Positions 7,305 to 15,231 of a stretch of DNA of 64,000 nt are shown here, piece by piece. Below the pieces are notes generated by a model. It searched no databases. It saw nothing but the letters and a program-made list of their open reading frames with translations, and was not told the DNA's origin. The stretch's first letter is position 1. Every line of letters begins with the position of its first letter. Origin of the DNA: Vibrio panuliri (GTDB lineage: Bacteria; Pseudomonadota; Gammaproteobacteria; Enterobacterales; Vibrionaceae); assembly GCF_009938205.1 (NCBI RefSeq), contig NZ_AP019655.1, forward strand, positions 62,001 through 126,000, written 5' to 3'. A program made the position numbers and the translations under genes.

Positions 7305-9557
7305 ATGATAGGCATTCGTTATCGCCTGCCATTAAAAGTGGCGCTCGCACTGACTTTAGCGATTGTTTCAGCATTGTGGCTAGGCTGGGAAAAACCTTAT
7401 TGGGCGGCATTTTCAGTGGTTGTGATGGCGGTGACTGAATCGACGGGGCATTCGCTCAAAAAAGGGCGTCAGCGGATTATCGGAACGCTGTTTGGCGTAC
7501 TCGCTGCGTTTGTATTTATCGGCTTATTTGCCCAGCAGCCCGTTGAGCTGATTGCTTGCTATAGCCTATTTTCTGCGGTGTGTGTTTACCAGCAAACGAA
7601 TGTGCGTAATGGATACGCATGGTCGATTGGCATGATGGTTGCGACTATTGTGATGGTGATGGGGGGCTTGTCTGGTGAGCAGACATTTACTATTGCCGTG
7701 CTACGTATCCAAGAAACTCTGCTGGGCGTTTTATGCTTTTCGTTGGTGTTTAGCTTATTGTGGCCGGTTTCAAGCCGTACGCTCTTGTTGGAAACCCTGC
7801 GTAGTTACTATCAGCAACAAGCGACGATTGTCGGGCAGATTTTGTCTGATTTGGAAGAGACGAGTTCACTGCAACGTGATTACTCATTAGGGAACAGTAT
7901 CAAGCGCTTAAGTCGATTACAGGATTTGATCCAAGCGGCGATGGCCGATAGCTACGAGTTGAGCAGTAATTCGCTGAGGTGGCAACAATTGCTAAAGCAG
8001 CAAAACCAATGGATATTGCTTTGTGGGCATTTGTATGAGGCGACTCGCCTGCTCAATGCGCCGCTTAGTGCAAAGCAAAAAAACGCAGTGAGTGGGGTGT
8101 TGCAGCATTTGCAACAGCGCGCGCAAAGTGCTTCTGAATTGCTGAGCCATCTACTTGAACAGGCTTCTTGGGAGGAGAGTGCATATTGGCTCGATAAGCG
8201 GGTCAACCCAGTCGCTCAATCGATAGACTTGCCCCATGATGGAGAGCAAGAAAACCAGTCGCATGGTGCATTGGGCGCACTGGCGAAGATCCTCAGCCAA
8301 ATGGACGAACAGCATCAGCAAATGCAAGCGACGCTGTTTGCGGCACTGGGTTTAGAGTCATGTTGTACAAGCGATAACCTCTCGGACCTTGCGGTGTCTG
8401 TCCCCACAACGCAGCCGGATCTTACGGTGTCTGTCCCTGTAAGAAAAGTGCCTGTCCCGACAAGAGTATGCCATTGGGTAGCACTGGATCCAGAGAGGGT
8501 GATTCATGTGCTGAAGTTCTTGTTGATGCTTTGGATTACCATTGCCTTGTGGCTTTATGTACCTATGCCAGGTGGACCGATGATTGTGCTGTTTGGTGGC
8601 GCATTTGGCGCGGTTATTCTTTCGATGCCATTTGCGAGCACACGCTCTTTGCTGTTCTACATGCTTGGATGGGCAGGTGTGGTGCTGTTGCAGTACGTAT
8701 TCGTTTTACCTCATCTGAATGAAGTGTGGCAATTAGCGGGTTTCTATTTCATCAATAGTTTTGTCATTTGGTTTGTGTTCTATCAGCCTCAACAGATTTT
8801 CCACCGCCTACTTGGAACAATGAACTTGGTATTGATGACCAACAGTGCGATGAAGTTAACCCCCAGCTACGATATTCAATACTCACTGCAAATTCTTCTG
8901 CTGTTTTCGGTGGGTATGCTGGTGATTTTTTTTATTAATCACGGTGTTTTCTCTGCCAACCCAGAACGTGTTTTTCTGCGTCAATTGAGTCATTTTCGCC
9001 GCAGTCTACAAGCGAACTTAGACGGTCTGTTGAGTCGGCATAAACGTCTACATATCGGGATTGTCAGCCCAGTTCCGGTTGCGCATATCGCGAGCGCAGA
9101 AGCGGCAATTAGTATGATTGATTGGTCGATGTACCCTGAACTGGAAAAGGGTGAAGCAGAACAGCTGATCGCGCGTGCATACAGCCTTTGTTTACATTAT
9201 CGAGCTTTCAGTGACAGCTACGCTCAGTGGCAAAGTTGTAGCTTTCATTCTGGCATTGATAGCTTGGTGCAGAGTTCGATTGAGGAGATGATAAGGCTGC
9301 TGAATAAGAGCATGATTTGTGAAGATAATTGGCAGCATGCCGTCGCACTGCGCCACCTACAGTTACGCCTCAAGTTATACCGTTATGGGTTAGATCATCA
9401 CTCGCCACTGCAGATTACCTTTAGCCAGCAACAAGCGGATTTGAGTTATCAGTTACTGGTATCCATGCAAATTCTGCTTGAGTCATTGCAGCAATTGCAG
9501 CAAGAGACCAGTGGTAAGCAGTTTTATGCTTTACGACTATCACCGTATGCGATTTAA
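7305..9557 (+). CDS. aaeB: FUSC-family inner-membrane exporter, AaeB-like
   Basis: About 750 residues, the size of the fusaric-acid-resistance/AaeB family. Two membrane blocks of several helices each (roughly 1-160 and 395-545) are each followed by a long cytoplasmic helical region, the duplicated FUSC plan. The start at 7305 is preferred over ATG 7299 because TAGGAG (7292-7297) is only one base from the latter and seven from the former. With the fusion protein upstream it would export aromatic or other weak acids across the envelope. The segment around 8390-8460 encodes an irregular, repeated VPT/SVPV-rich stretch (residues about 365-390), an unstructured linker between the halves. Confidence 0.88.
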   Translation: MIGIRYRLPLKVALALTLAIVSALWLGWEKPYWAAFSVVVMAVTESTGHSLKKGRQRIIGTLFGVLAAFVFIGLFAQQPVELIACYSLFSAVCVYQQTNVRNGYAWSIGMMVATIVMVMGGLSGEQTFTIAVLRIQETLLGVLCFSLVFSLLWPVSSRTLLLETLRSYYQQQATIVGQILSDLEETSSLQRDYSLGNSIKRLSRLQDLIQAAMADSYELSSNSLRWQQLLKQQNQWILLCGHLYEATRLLNAPLSAKQKNAVSGVLQHLQQRAQSASELLSHLLEQASWEESAYWLDKRVNPVAQSIDLPHDGEQENQSHGALGALAKILSQMDEQHQQMQATLFAALGLESCCTSDNLSDLAVSVPTTQPDLTVSVPVRKVPVPTRVCHWVALDPERVIHVLKFLLMLWITIALWLYVPMPGGPMIVLFGGAFGAVILSMPFASTRSLLFYMLGWAGVVLLQYVFVLPHLNEVWQLAGFYFINSFVIWFVFYQPQQIFHRLLGTMNLVLMTNSAMKLTPSYDIQYSLQILLLFSVGMLVIFFINHGVFSANPERVFLRQLSHFRRSLQANLDGLLSRHKRLHIGIVSPVPVAHIASAEAAISMIDWSMYPELEKGEAEQLIARAYSLCLHYRAFSDSYAQWQSCSFHSGIDSLVQSSIEEMIRLLNKSMICEDNWQHAVALRHLQLRLKLYRYGLDHHSPLQITFSQQQADLSYQLLVSMQILLESLQQLQQETSGKQFYALRLSPYAI

Positions 9558-9702
9558 ACAACACCGCCCATCGTTTTGATATTGTTGATAGGTATCAATT
9601 TGAAGTGGAAATTTGCAGTTTTGCCATCAATTGTTGTCGAGTTAGTCACAGAAATTCTTTAAGATTGTGCTCTCTATTGATTCGTTAGCCATGGAATTTC
9701 AC

Positions 9703-10512
9703 ATGTATAAATTGGTTGCCTTAGATATGGATGGCACACTGCTCACATCGAAAAAAGCCATCAGCCCTCGCACCAAGCAAGCCATTCAAGCTGCGCGTGA
9801 GAAGGGCGTTGTTGTTGTGCTTGCCTCTGGTCGTCCGCTGGAAGGTATGCTGAACTCATTAACTGAGTTAGAGATGAACTTAGAACAAGACTACGTGTTG
9901 AGTTACAACGCGTCATTGGTTCAACGTGTGGCGAGCAAAAGCGTTATTCGTAAGCAAATTCTTACTGGCTTAGATGCGAAAAATATCGCAGCACTTGCTC
10001 GTGAGTTGGGCACTTATGTGCATGCGTTCTCTCCTCAGCGTGGGTTGATCACCGAAGAAGATAACCCGTACACCAAACATGAGGCTGATATTAACGGGGT
10101 GACTAGCCATGTTTGTGATTTTGCAGAGCTTGCCGATGATGAAGAGATCATCAAAGTGATGATGGTCGCTGAAGCGTCTGTCCTTACAAATGCTATTGCT
10201 CAATTACCGCAAGAGTTGCACCAGCAATACACTGTGGTGCAAAGTGCGCCATTCTTTCTTGAACTGATGAATCCAAACAGCAACAAGGGCACTGGTGTGG
10301 CGATGTTGGCTGAGCATCTTGGTATTGATGCCAGTGAAGTTATCTGCGTCGGTGATGCTGGTAATGATCACCATATGATTAAGTACGCGGGGCTTGGTGT
10401 TGCAATGGGTAATGCGACAGACGACACCAAAGCGCTAGCCGATCATATTACCTTAAGTAATGATGAGGATGGCGTCGCGGTTGTGATTGAAGATTTTATT
10501 CTTAACGCCTGA
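9703..10512 (+). CDS. yidA: Cof/YidA-type HAD sugar phosphatase
   Basis: 269 residues from the ATG at 9703 (12 further residues upstream are open but carry no family homology). HAD superfamily class IIB: catalytic DMDGT at 8-12 (nucleophile Asp8, acid Asp10), motif II SGRPLEGM, the Cof cap domain in the middle, then NKGTGVAMLAEHLGI and GDAGNDHHMIKYAGLGVAMGNA (Mg-binding Asp). Length and whole-protein pattern match E. coli YidA, a phosphatase acting on sugar phosphates such as erythrose 4-phosphate. Monocistronic, closed by a strong terminator. Confidence 0.88.
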   Translation: MYKLVALDMDGTLLTSKKAISPRTKQAIQAAREKGVVVVLASGRPLEGMLNSLTELEMNLEQDYVLSYNASLVQRVASKSVIRKQILTGLDAKNIAALARELGTYVHAFSPQRGLITEEDNPYTKHEADINGVTSHVCDFAELADDEEIIKVMMVAEASVLTNAIAQLPQELHQQYTVVQSAPFFLELMNPNSNKGTGVAMLAEHLGIDASEVICVGDAGNDHHMIKYAGLGVAMGNATDDTKALADHITLSNDEDGVAVVIEDFILNA

Positions 10513-10533
10513 TTAAGCGTTTCTCTTATATTG

Positions 10534-10572
10534 AAAAAATGGCTATCCACGTTGGTGAATAGCCATTTTTTT
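10534..10572 (+). terminator. Terminator after the YidA-type gene
   Basis: AAAAAATGGCTAT / ATAGCCATTTTTTT hairpin ending in seven T residues, 20 bases after the stop codon. Confidence 0.9.
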
Positions 10573-10944
10573 ATGTTGGACTTAAATTTTGTCATTCTCT
10601 TGCTTTCGCGCACAAGACTCAAACTTTGTCATTCCACGCGAAGGCGGGGAATCTTGGTTTTGGTTTTTTTGATTCGGTGACTTAGTGAGTAGGTATGTCC
10701 CGCTCACTAGTCTGCCGTTGTCTTTCTTCTTGCTGTAAGCGATCCAATGACTCTTTGTCTTGCCAAAGAGTCCTCAGAAAGGCGCTTTTAGTTTTGCTAG
10801 TATTATTCAGCAGTCGCCGCTTTATCCTAGTTATATGCACTTCACTTCCCATTTACGGCACTTCGTCGCAAAGACACTTTTGACCTGATAACTTCATTTA
10901 CTATTTCTTCACTAAACAACGACGTTAATATAAAGGGTTATAAA
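10573..10944. other. Repeat-bearing intergenic region
   Basis: No convincing gene. It holds a GTCATTCC...GGGGAATC palindromic element (10628-10653) and, at 10682-10711, a hairpin with arms TAGTGAG / CTCACTA around a loop with GTATGTCCC. The block GTAGGTATGTCCCGCTCACT recurs with one change at 11251-11270. A 62-codon frame on the plus strand has no ribosome-binding site or family likeness. The minus strand is also open through 10680-10790 and looks like part of a dispersed element rather than a gene. The last 60 bases hold the leader of the 2TM gene. Confidence 0.55.
10628..10653. repeat. REP-like palindrome, GTCATTCC...GGGGAATC family
   Basis: Imperfect inverted repeat (ATTCC...GGAAT with a CGCGAAGGCG centre). 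A similar element in the reverse orientation lies at 11354-11380 (GCGAGATTTCCAC-CTTC-GTGGAAATGAC). The class resembles the widespread GTCATTCCCGCGAAAGCGGGAATC intergenic palindromes of many Proteobacteria. Confidence 0.55.
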
Positions 10945-11232
10945 ATGGATCAAGCAATGCACACAACCGAGCAGCAAAAACATGTCGTCGCTCAAGTAAA
11001 AAAAATCAAACAGTTTTACTCGCATTTAACTAACTACTTGTCGGTTGTATGCCTATTGTTTGTTATTAATTTTGTGACTGGCACTGAGGATATTTGGGCG
11101 ATTTATCCAGCCTTGGGTTGGGGGATCTTTATTGTTTCACATGCGATTAAGGCATTTGAGCCGTTTAACTTCTTAGGTTATGACTGGGAGAAGAAAGAAG
11201 TGGAAAAGCGTTTAGCTAAGCTCAATAAATAA
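10945..11232 (+). CDS. 2TM domain protein
   Basis: 95 residues: a charged N-terminal helix (VVAQVKKIKQFYSHLTNYLSV), two hydrophobic segments (about 33-48 and 55-72) and a polar tail (FLGYDWEKKEVEKRLAKL). The pattern fits the 2TM domain family (PF13239), small inner-membrane proteins of unknown role sometimes fused to histidine kinases. AAAGGG just before the ATG acts as ribosome-binding site. It stands alone between two repeat-rich gaps. Confidence 0.75.
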   Translation: MDQAMHTTEQQKHVVAQVKKIKQFYSHLTNYLSVVCLLFVINFVTGTEDIWAIYPALGWGIFIVSHAIKAFEPFNFLGYDWEKKEVEKRLAKLNK

Positions 11233-11613
11233 CCAGTCATGATTCGTTAGGTAGGTATGTCCCGCTTACTGAAATGGTAAAGAAATCGATCCCTATTAGC
11301 TTACTAGAAGGGACATACAGCATCGCTAAGCTAAGAATACATTTAGACTAAAAGCGAGATTTCCACCTTCGTGGAAATGACAAAGGTTGTGCAAATGGCA
11401 AAGTTGATGAAAATGACAAAGGTGATGAAAATGACAATAGAGAGATAAATGATCCACCTCCGATATTTACAAATTAGCCAATAAGATTCTCATTTACTGA
11501 AACTGCCACCTCGAATCATTGCGATCCTTGTGTAACCATGAGCGCGTTTGAAGATAGGCTCTTCAATGGAATATTCAGTGTGATTACCCAAGTGCCGATT
11601 AAAGGAAAAGGCT
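11233..11613. other. Intergenic region with hairpins and tandem repeats
   Basis: No gene seen. Contents: the GTAGGTATGTCCCGCTTACT block (11251-11270); a perfect 8-bp inverted repeat TTAGCTTA / TAAGCTAA (11296-11303 and 11327-11334) enclosing GGGACATAC, the reverse complement of GTATGTCCC; a TTCCAC-CTTC-GTGGAA hairpin (11361-11376); and an 18-bp tandem repeat (11375-11437). The region ends with the leader of the LysE-type gene (AAAGGAAAAGGCT before the ATG). Confidence 0.55.
11375..11437 (+). repeat. 18-bp tandem repeat, about 3.5 copies
   Basis: Consecutive units starting at 11375, 11393, 11411 and 11429 (last one partial) share the core AAATGACAAAGGTGATGA with few changes. The array abuts the reverse-oriented REP-like palindrome. 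Confidence 0.7.
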
Positions 11614-12258
11614 ATGGATCTTATTGCGATATCAAGTTTCGTTTTTCTGGCGGCACTGCTAGTGATTTCTCCAGGCCCTAATGGCGTATTGATTGTCCGT
11701 ACTGCCACATTGTATGGCTCGAAGGCTGCTTATTTTAATATTTTGGGTTTTCTGGGCGCGTTCTATATTCACGGCACACTCTCCATCCTAGGAATCTCTT
11801 TATTGCTAGTGCAGTCGGCGCAAGCTTTCTTGGTGTTTAAGGTGCTGGGGGCTGCTTATCTTTGTTGGATGGGCGTTCAGTCAATTCTCTCCGCAAGGAA
11901 AAAGCCGATAAGTATCGATACGGATCTCAAAGAGGTCAAACGCGAGCTTTGTTTCAAAGATGCATGGCTGCAAGGGTTTATTACCAATGCGCTTAACCCT
12001 AAGGTTTCGATGTTTTATCTCGCTGTTTTCCCTCAGTTTATTTCATTAAGTCAAAGCCCTCAGAATGCTTATGTGCTGGTTACATTACATGCGTGTGTTA
12101 ACTTCTTGTGGTTTGCTGGTGTGATCACTTTGCTGTCTAAAGTTGGGCAGAAAATGCGACAAGGAAGAGCAAATCACTGGCTAAAATCGATTACCGGTGT
12201 GGTTTTTGTCGGCTTTGGACTTAAACTACTGTTTCTAAAATCGTTAGTAAGTCATTAG
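11614..12258 (+). CDS. LysE/RhtB-family exporter
   Basis: 214 residues with six predicted transmembrane helices. The family signature ISPGPNGVLIVRTA is in the first loop (about 19-32), followed by FKVLGAAYLCWMGVQ and GFITNALNPKVSMFYLAVFPQFI, all typical of LysE/RhtB amino-acid and homoserine-lactone exporters. A good ribosome-binding site (AAAGGAAAAG) precedes the ATG. Only 23 bases separate it from the methyltransferase gene, so the pair may be an operon. The exported substrate is unknown. Confidence 0.88.
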   Translation: MDLIAISSFVFLAALLVISPGPNGVLIVRTATLYGSKAAYFNILGFLGAFYIHGTLSILGISLLLVQSAQAFLVFKVLGAAYLCWMGVQSILSARKKPISIDTDLKEVKRELCFKDAWLQGFITNALNPKVSMFYLAVFPQFISLSQSPQNAYVLVTLHACVNFLWFAGVITLLSKVGQKMRQGRANHWLKSITGVVFVGFGLKLLFLKSLVSH

Positions 12259-12281
12259 GTTTATTGAGTTGGAGTGATTGA

Positions 12282-12995
12282 ATGAGTGATCAATACAACA
12301 ATGAGGTCTCAAAGCATTATGCGGCTTATCGTCCGCCTATCCATCAACGTATTCTTGAGCTGATATTGAAAGATCGAGAAACATCCGTTTTGGGTTTGGA
12401 TATTGGTTGCGGTACAGGTGTGTCTACTCAGGCACTTAGCCCATATTGTGCTGAGGTTTTGGGTGTCGAACCTAGTGAAGCAATGCTTAGTCAAGCCCAG
12501 CAGGTGTCAAACGGGCGTTATTTGCAAGGCGATGGTGAAACCATTCCGCTCGCAGCATCTTGTGCTGATCTCGTTACGTTTGCTGGCTCACTCTATTATG
12601 CGAAGTCTGCTGCCTTGGTTGAAGAGTTACGCCGAGTCACAACAGATGGTGCCTTGATTGTGGTGTATGATTTTGAGGTGCAGTTGTCAGGGTTTATGCA
12701 ACAATTGGGTATTGAACTGCCTTCGAGTTCTTCAGGTTATGACCACGAGATTAACTTCAGTGATTGCCAACAGATGAAGCAGTGGCGATGCGAGCAACTG
12801 CGGGTTGAGCTGACTTTAAGTAGTCAGCAACTTGCTCATGTTTTGTTTTCATCATCGACACGATATCAGTATTTGCTGGAGAAGTTTGGTCAGCAAGAGA
12901 CTTTTGAACGGGTGTTAGATGCACTAAACCAAGTCTCGGACGAGCATTTGGTGTCAGTGGACTGCTATTTCTCTACGTATTCTTTTGCCGTTTAA
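12282..12995 (+). CDS. Class I SAM-dependent methyltransferase
   Basis: 237 residues. Motif I is GLDIGCGTGVSTQAL (about 38-52); the acidic end of strand 2 is VEPSEAM, then YLQGDGETIPLAASCADLVTFAGSLYY, the usual Methyltransf_11/UbiE-like layout. Substrate unknown. It follows the LysE-type exporter closely (GGAGTG before the ATG) and is closed by a terminator at 13006. Confidence 0.83.
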   Translation: MSDQYNNEVSKHYAAYRPPIHQRILELILKDRETSVLGLDIGCGTGVSTQALSPYCAEVLGVEPSEAMLSQAQQVSNGRYLQGDGETIPLAASCADLVTFAGSLYYAKSAALVEELRRVTTDGALIVVYDFEVQLSGFMQQLGIELPSSSSGYDHEINFSDCQQMKQWRCEQLRVELTLSSQQLAHVLFSSSTRYQYLLEKFGQQETFERVLDALNQVSDEHLVSVDCYFSTYSFAV

Positions 12996-13005
12996 TCAGA
13001 TGCAT

Positions 13006-13035
13006 GAGCCCAGCGTGTTCGCTGGGCTCTCTTCT
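13006..13035 (+). terminator. Terminator after the methyltransferase gene
   Basis: Perfect 10-bp hairpin GAGCCCAGCG-TGTT-CGCTGGGCTC followed by TCTTCTTTT. Confidence 0.85.
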
Positions 13036-13056
13036 TTTGGGGTGAGTGCGTGATTG

Positions 13057-14952
13057 TTATGCGCCAATAATACCGCCATCTTTACGGGTGATCATAATAA
13101 CCGAGGAGCGTGGAATGGCATTTCCCCCTTGAGGAAAGTGAGAAGGTGCAAGGTCTTCCCCTGGGTGCTGGACGCCGACGAACATGGTTTTGTAATCTGG
13201 TGAGAAGGTCAAACCGGTAATTTCGCAAGCAATGGGGCCGGTTAAGAATCGACGGATTTCGCCAGTCTTTGGGTCGCTACAGAGCATCTGGTTGTTCCCC
13301 ATACCTGCAAAGTCACCCTCATTGGAGTATTTGCCATCCGTTTGGATCCACAAACGACCCGCTTTATCGAAGCCGATGCCATCAGGGCTATTAAACATAT
13401 TGTCTTTATGGATGTTGTGACTGCCTGCCATTAGGCTCGTTGGATGAACTTCTGGGTTGCCAGCCAATACATAGATATCCCACTCGAAAGAGTCTGAGCG
13501 GTGATTGCCTTGGCTAGGACGCCAACGAACAATATGACCATAAGGGTTCGTTTCACGAGGATTGACCACATTGAGTGGTTGTGACTCTTTAACGCCTCGG
13601 TGCTTGTTGTTGGTAAGGGTGCAAAACACCGATTGATTGTCTGGGTGAACCGCTACCCATTCAGGTCGGTCCATGGTGGTTGCGCCAACTTGTGTTGCTG
13701 CAAGACGAGCAAAAATCAGTACCGATGCTTGATCTGGAAAGCCGTTTTCAGGTGTTAGACCATTTTTCCCCCAAGTAAGTTCTAGCCACTGACCTTGGCC
13801 CTTTAACTCTCCCTCTGTACCAGTAAACTGAGCCACATACAGCGTGCCCTCTTCGAGTAGATCACGATTAGAATCGGCTCCCGGTCGGTATTGGTTCTTT
13901 GAGACAAACTTATATAAGTGTTCGCCACGTTCATCATCACCGAGATAAACGACAACATGCCCGTCTGAGTTAATCGTCAGTGCTGCATTCTCGTGTTTAA
14001 AGCGCCCAAGAGCGGTGCGTTTTTTAGGTGTCGAGTTGGGGTTCATTGGGTCAATTTCAACTACCCACCCATGGCGGTGCGGCTCGTTGGGTTCTTTGGC
14101 AATATCAAATCGCGCTTGATGTTTATACCAATCATAGCCGCGATCGGTGTTATTCAAACCGTAGCGAGCGTAGGTGTCACCCAGTTCTGTTTCAGCGGTA
14201 TTGGCAAAGTATCCGTTGAAATTCTCTTCACAGGTAAGATAGGTGCCCCATGGGGTTTGCCCGTTGGCGCAGTTGTTAAAAGTGCCGAGTACTCGCTTGC
14301 CAGAAGGATCGGCTTTGGTTTTAAGTTGAGGATGGCCAGCAGCCACACCTGATATATCCATTTCTGTATTGGCGGTGATGCGACGATTGAGACGCCCCTC
14401 TACATTGACCTGCCATTTACCGTCGAGTTTGCTCAGCTCAACAATGGATACGCCATGTGCAGCTTGCGCTTTAAGAGCATCATCAGCGGTAATTTGCTCT
14501 CCTTGATGAGGATAAAGGTACTCATTGTTGGTGTATTCGTTATTAACCACGAGCACCGCACGTTGCTCGGATATTGGGAAGAAACTCATGCCATCGTTAT
14601 TATCGCCGAACTGCATGGCTTGAGCCGCGGCGTTGTTGTTTTGCGCAAACTCGGGAGCGCCTTTAACAACCGCATCTCCCCATGAGATAAGTACATCAGC
14701 TTGATAGCCTGATGGCACTTCAATGTTGTCAGCGGTAGAAATCGCGATACCTTCAAAACCCAGTAAGTTGGATTGACTCGGAAGACTCTTTGCTATTGCT
14801 TGACTGATTGAACTGGAGGCAAAAAAGCCAACGGTGCCCGCTGCTCCCGTGACTTGTAAGAAGCGGCGTCTTGACATTGCCGCCTCAACAAATTGGTTAA
14901 ATTCAGGTTCGTGTTCAAGAGGGCGTTGATCTGGGGTTGGCTTCGCGCGCAT
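13057..14952 (-). CDS. phoX: PhoX-family alkaline phosphatase, Tat-exported
   Basis: 631 residues from the ATG at 14952 (AAGGA ten bases before it; an in-frame TTG ten codons upstream is less likely). A twin-arginine signal SRRRFLQ at 27-33 is followed by a hydrophobic stretch ending near SQAIAKS. The rest matches the PhoX/DUF839 beta-propeller: NCANGQTPWGTYLTCEENFNGYF, GWVVEIDPMNP, GRFKHENAALTINSDGHVVVYLGDDERGEHLYKFV, DRPEWVAVHPDN and SPDGIGFDKAGRLWIQTDG. PhoX enzymes use Ca and Fe cofactors and release phosphate from monoesters in the periplasm, which is why they need Tat export in folded form. A plausible PhoB box lies upstream. Monocistronic. Confidence 0.88.
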   Translation of the reverse strand: MRAKPTPDQRPLEHEPEFNQFVEAAMSRRRFLQVTGAAGTVGFFASSSISQAIAKSLPSQSNLLGFEGIAISTADNIEVPSGYQADVLISWGDAVVKGAPEFAQNNNAAAQAMQFGDNNDGMSFFPISEQRAVLVVNNEYTNNEYLYPHQGEQITADDALKAQAAHGVSIVELSKLDGKWQVNVEGRLNRRITANTEMDISGVAAGHPQLKTKADPSGKRVLGTFNNCANGQTPWGTYLTCEENFNGYFANTAETELGDTYARYGLNNTDRGYDWYKHQARFDIAKEPNEPHRHGWVVEIDPMNPNSTPKKRTALGRFKHENAALTINSDGHVVVYLGDDERGEHLYKFVSKNQYRPGADSNRDLLEEGTLYVAQFTGTEGELKGQGQWLELTWGKNGLTPENGFPDQASVLIFARLAATQVGATTMDRPEWVAVHPDNQSVFCTLTNNKHRGVKESQPLNVVNPRETNPYGHIVRWRPSQGNHRSDSFEWDIYVLAGNPEVHPTSLMAGSHNIHKDNMFNSPDGIGFDKAGRLWIQTDGKYSNEGDFAGMGNNQMLCSDPKTGEIRRFLTGPIACEITGLTFSPDYKTMFVGVQHPGEDLAPSHFPQGGNAIPRSSVIMITRKDGGIIGA

Positions 14953-15028
14953 CGCATTGACATCCTTTTGGCTGTTACCCAATAGGGTAGAGGTTATTGT
15001 TATCAGAGGCGTATGATGCGAGTGGAAT

Positions 15029-15046
15029 ATGACGAATTAATTACAA
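15029..15046 (-). promoter_or_regulatory. Candidate PhoB box before phoX
   Basis: On the minus strand TTGTAAT-TAAT-TCGTCAT: two 7-base half-sites with a 4-base spacer, 10 of 14 half-site bases agreeing with CTGTCAT. It is about 75 bases before the phoX start. Phosphate control of phoX is established in other bacteria, but this site is a guess from sequence. Confidence 0.4.
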
Positions 15047-15091
15047 GTTTTTAACAAAAATATGACTGCGATGGTGGCTCGATATCACGAG

Positions 15092-15124
15092 AGAAAAGCG
15101 CCATCGTCAGGCGCTTCTCTCTAT
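15092..15124 (-). terminator. Hairpin downstream of the diguanylate cyclase / MCP remnant
   Basis: Near-perfect inverted repeat GAGAGAAAAGCGCC / GGCGCTTCTCTC around ATCGTCA. It lies just after the stop codon of the chemoreceptor-like fragment, where that gene's terminator would be expected. There is no long U-tract. Confidence 0.5.
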
Positions 15125-15130
15125 TTGGTT

Positions 15131-15208
15131 TTATTTAACGTTAAAGAAGTTGAGCATTTGCTGTTGAGACTCTGACAGGTTAGAGAGGTCGTCTGACGCC
15201 TGAGAGAG
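15131..15208 (-). pseudogene. 3'-terminal remnant of a methyl-accepting chemotaxis protein gene
   Basis: The minus-strand frame ending at the TAA of 15131-15133 reads LSQASDDLSNLSESQQQM then LNFFNVK. This looks like the extreme C-terminus of a chemoreceptor (helix with ..DLS.LSE.. ending in a hydrophobic/F/V/K tail). Nothing chemoreceptor-like continues upstream: the frame runs into the end of the diguanylate cyclase gene. A hairpin follows the stop. I infer that a receptor gene was mostly replaced by the cyclase gene. Only about 25 codons support this, so chance likeness is possible. Confidence 0.4.
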
Positions 15209-15231
15209 TCCACAACTAGGAGCATCTTCAA

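Noticed and set aside
10695..10883. 62-codon plus-strand frame in the repeat region
   Set aside because: No ribosome-binding site, biased composition, and it overlaps a repeated block and hairpin; better explained by a repeat element.
10689..11334. CRISPR or integron attC array
   Set aside because: Repeats are few, unevenly spaced and of different kinds; no integrase or cas gene in the window.
14953..14982. TTG start of phoX ten codons further upstream
   Set aside because: The ribosome-binding sequence AAGGA would then lie inside the coding region; ATG 14952 is better placed.
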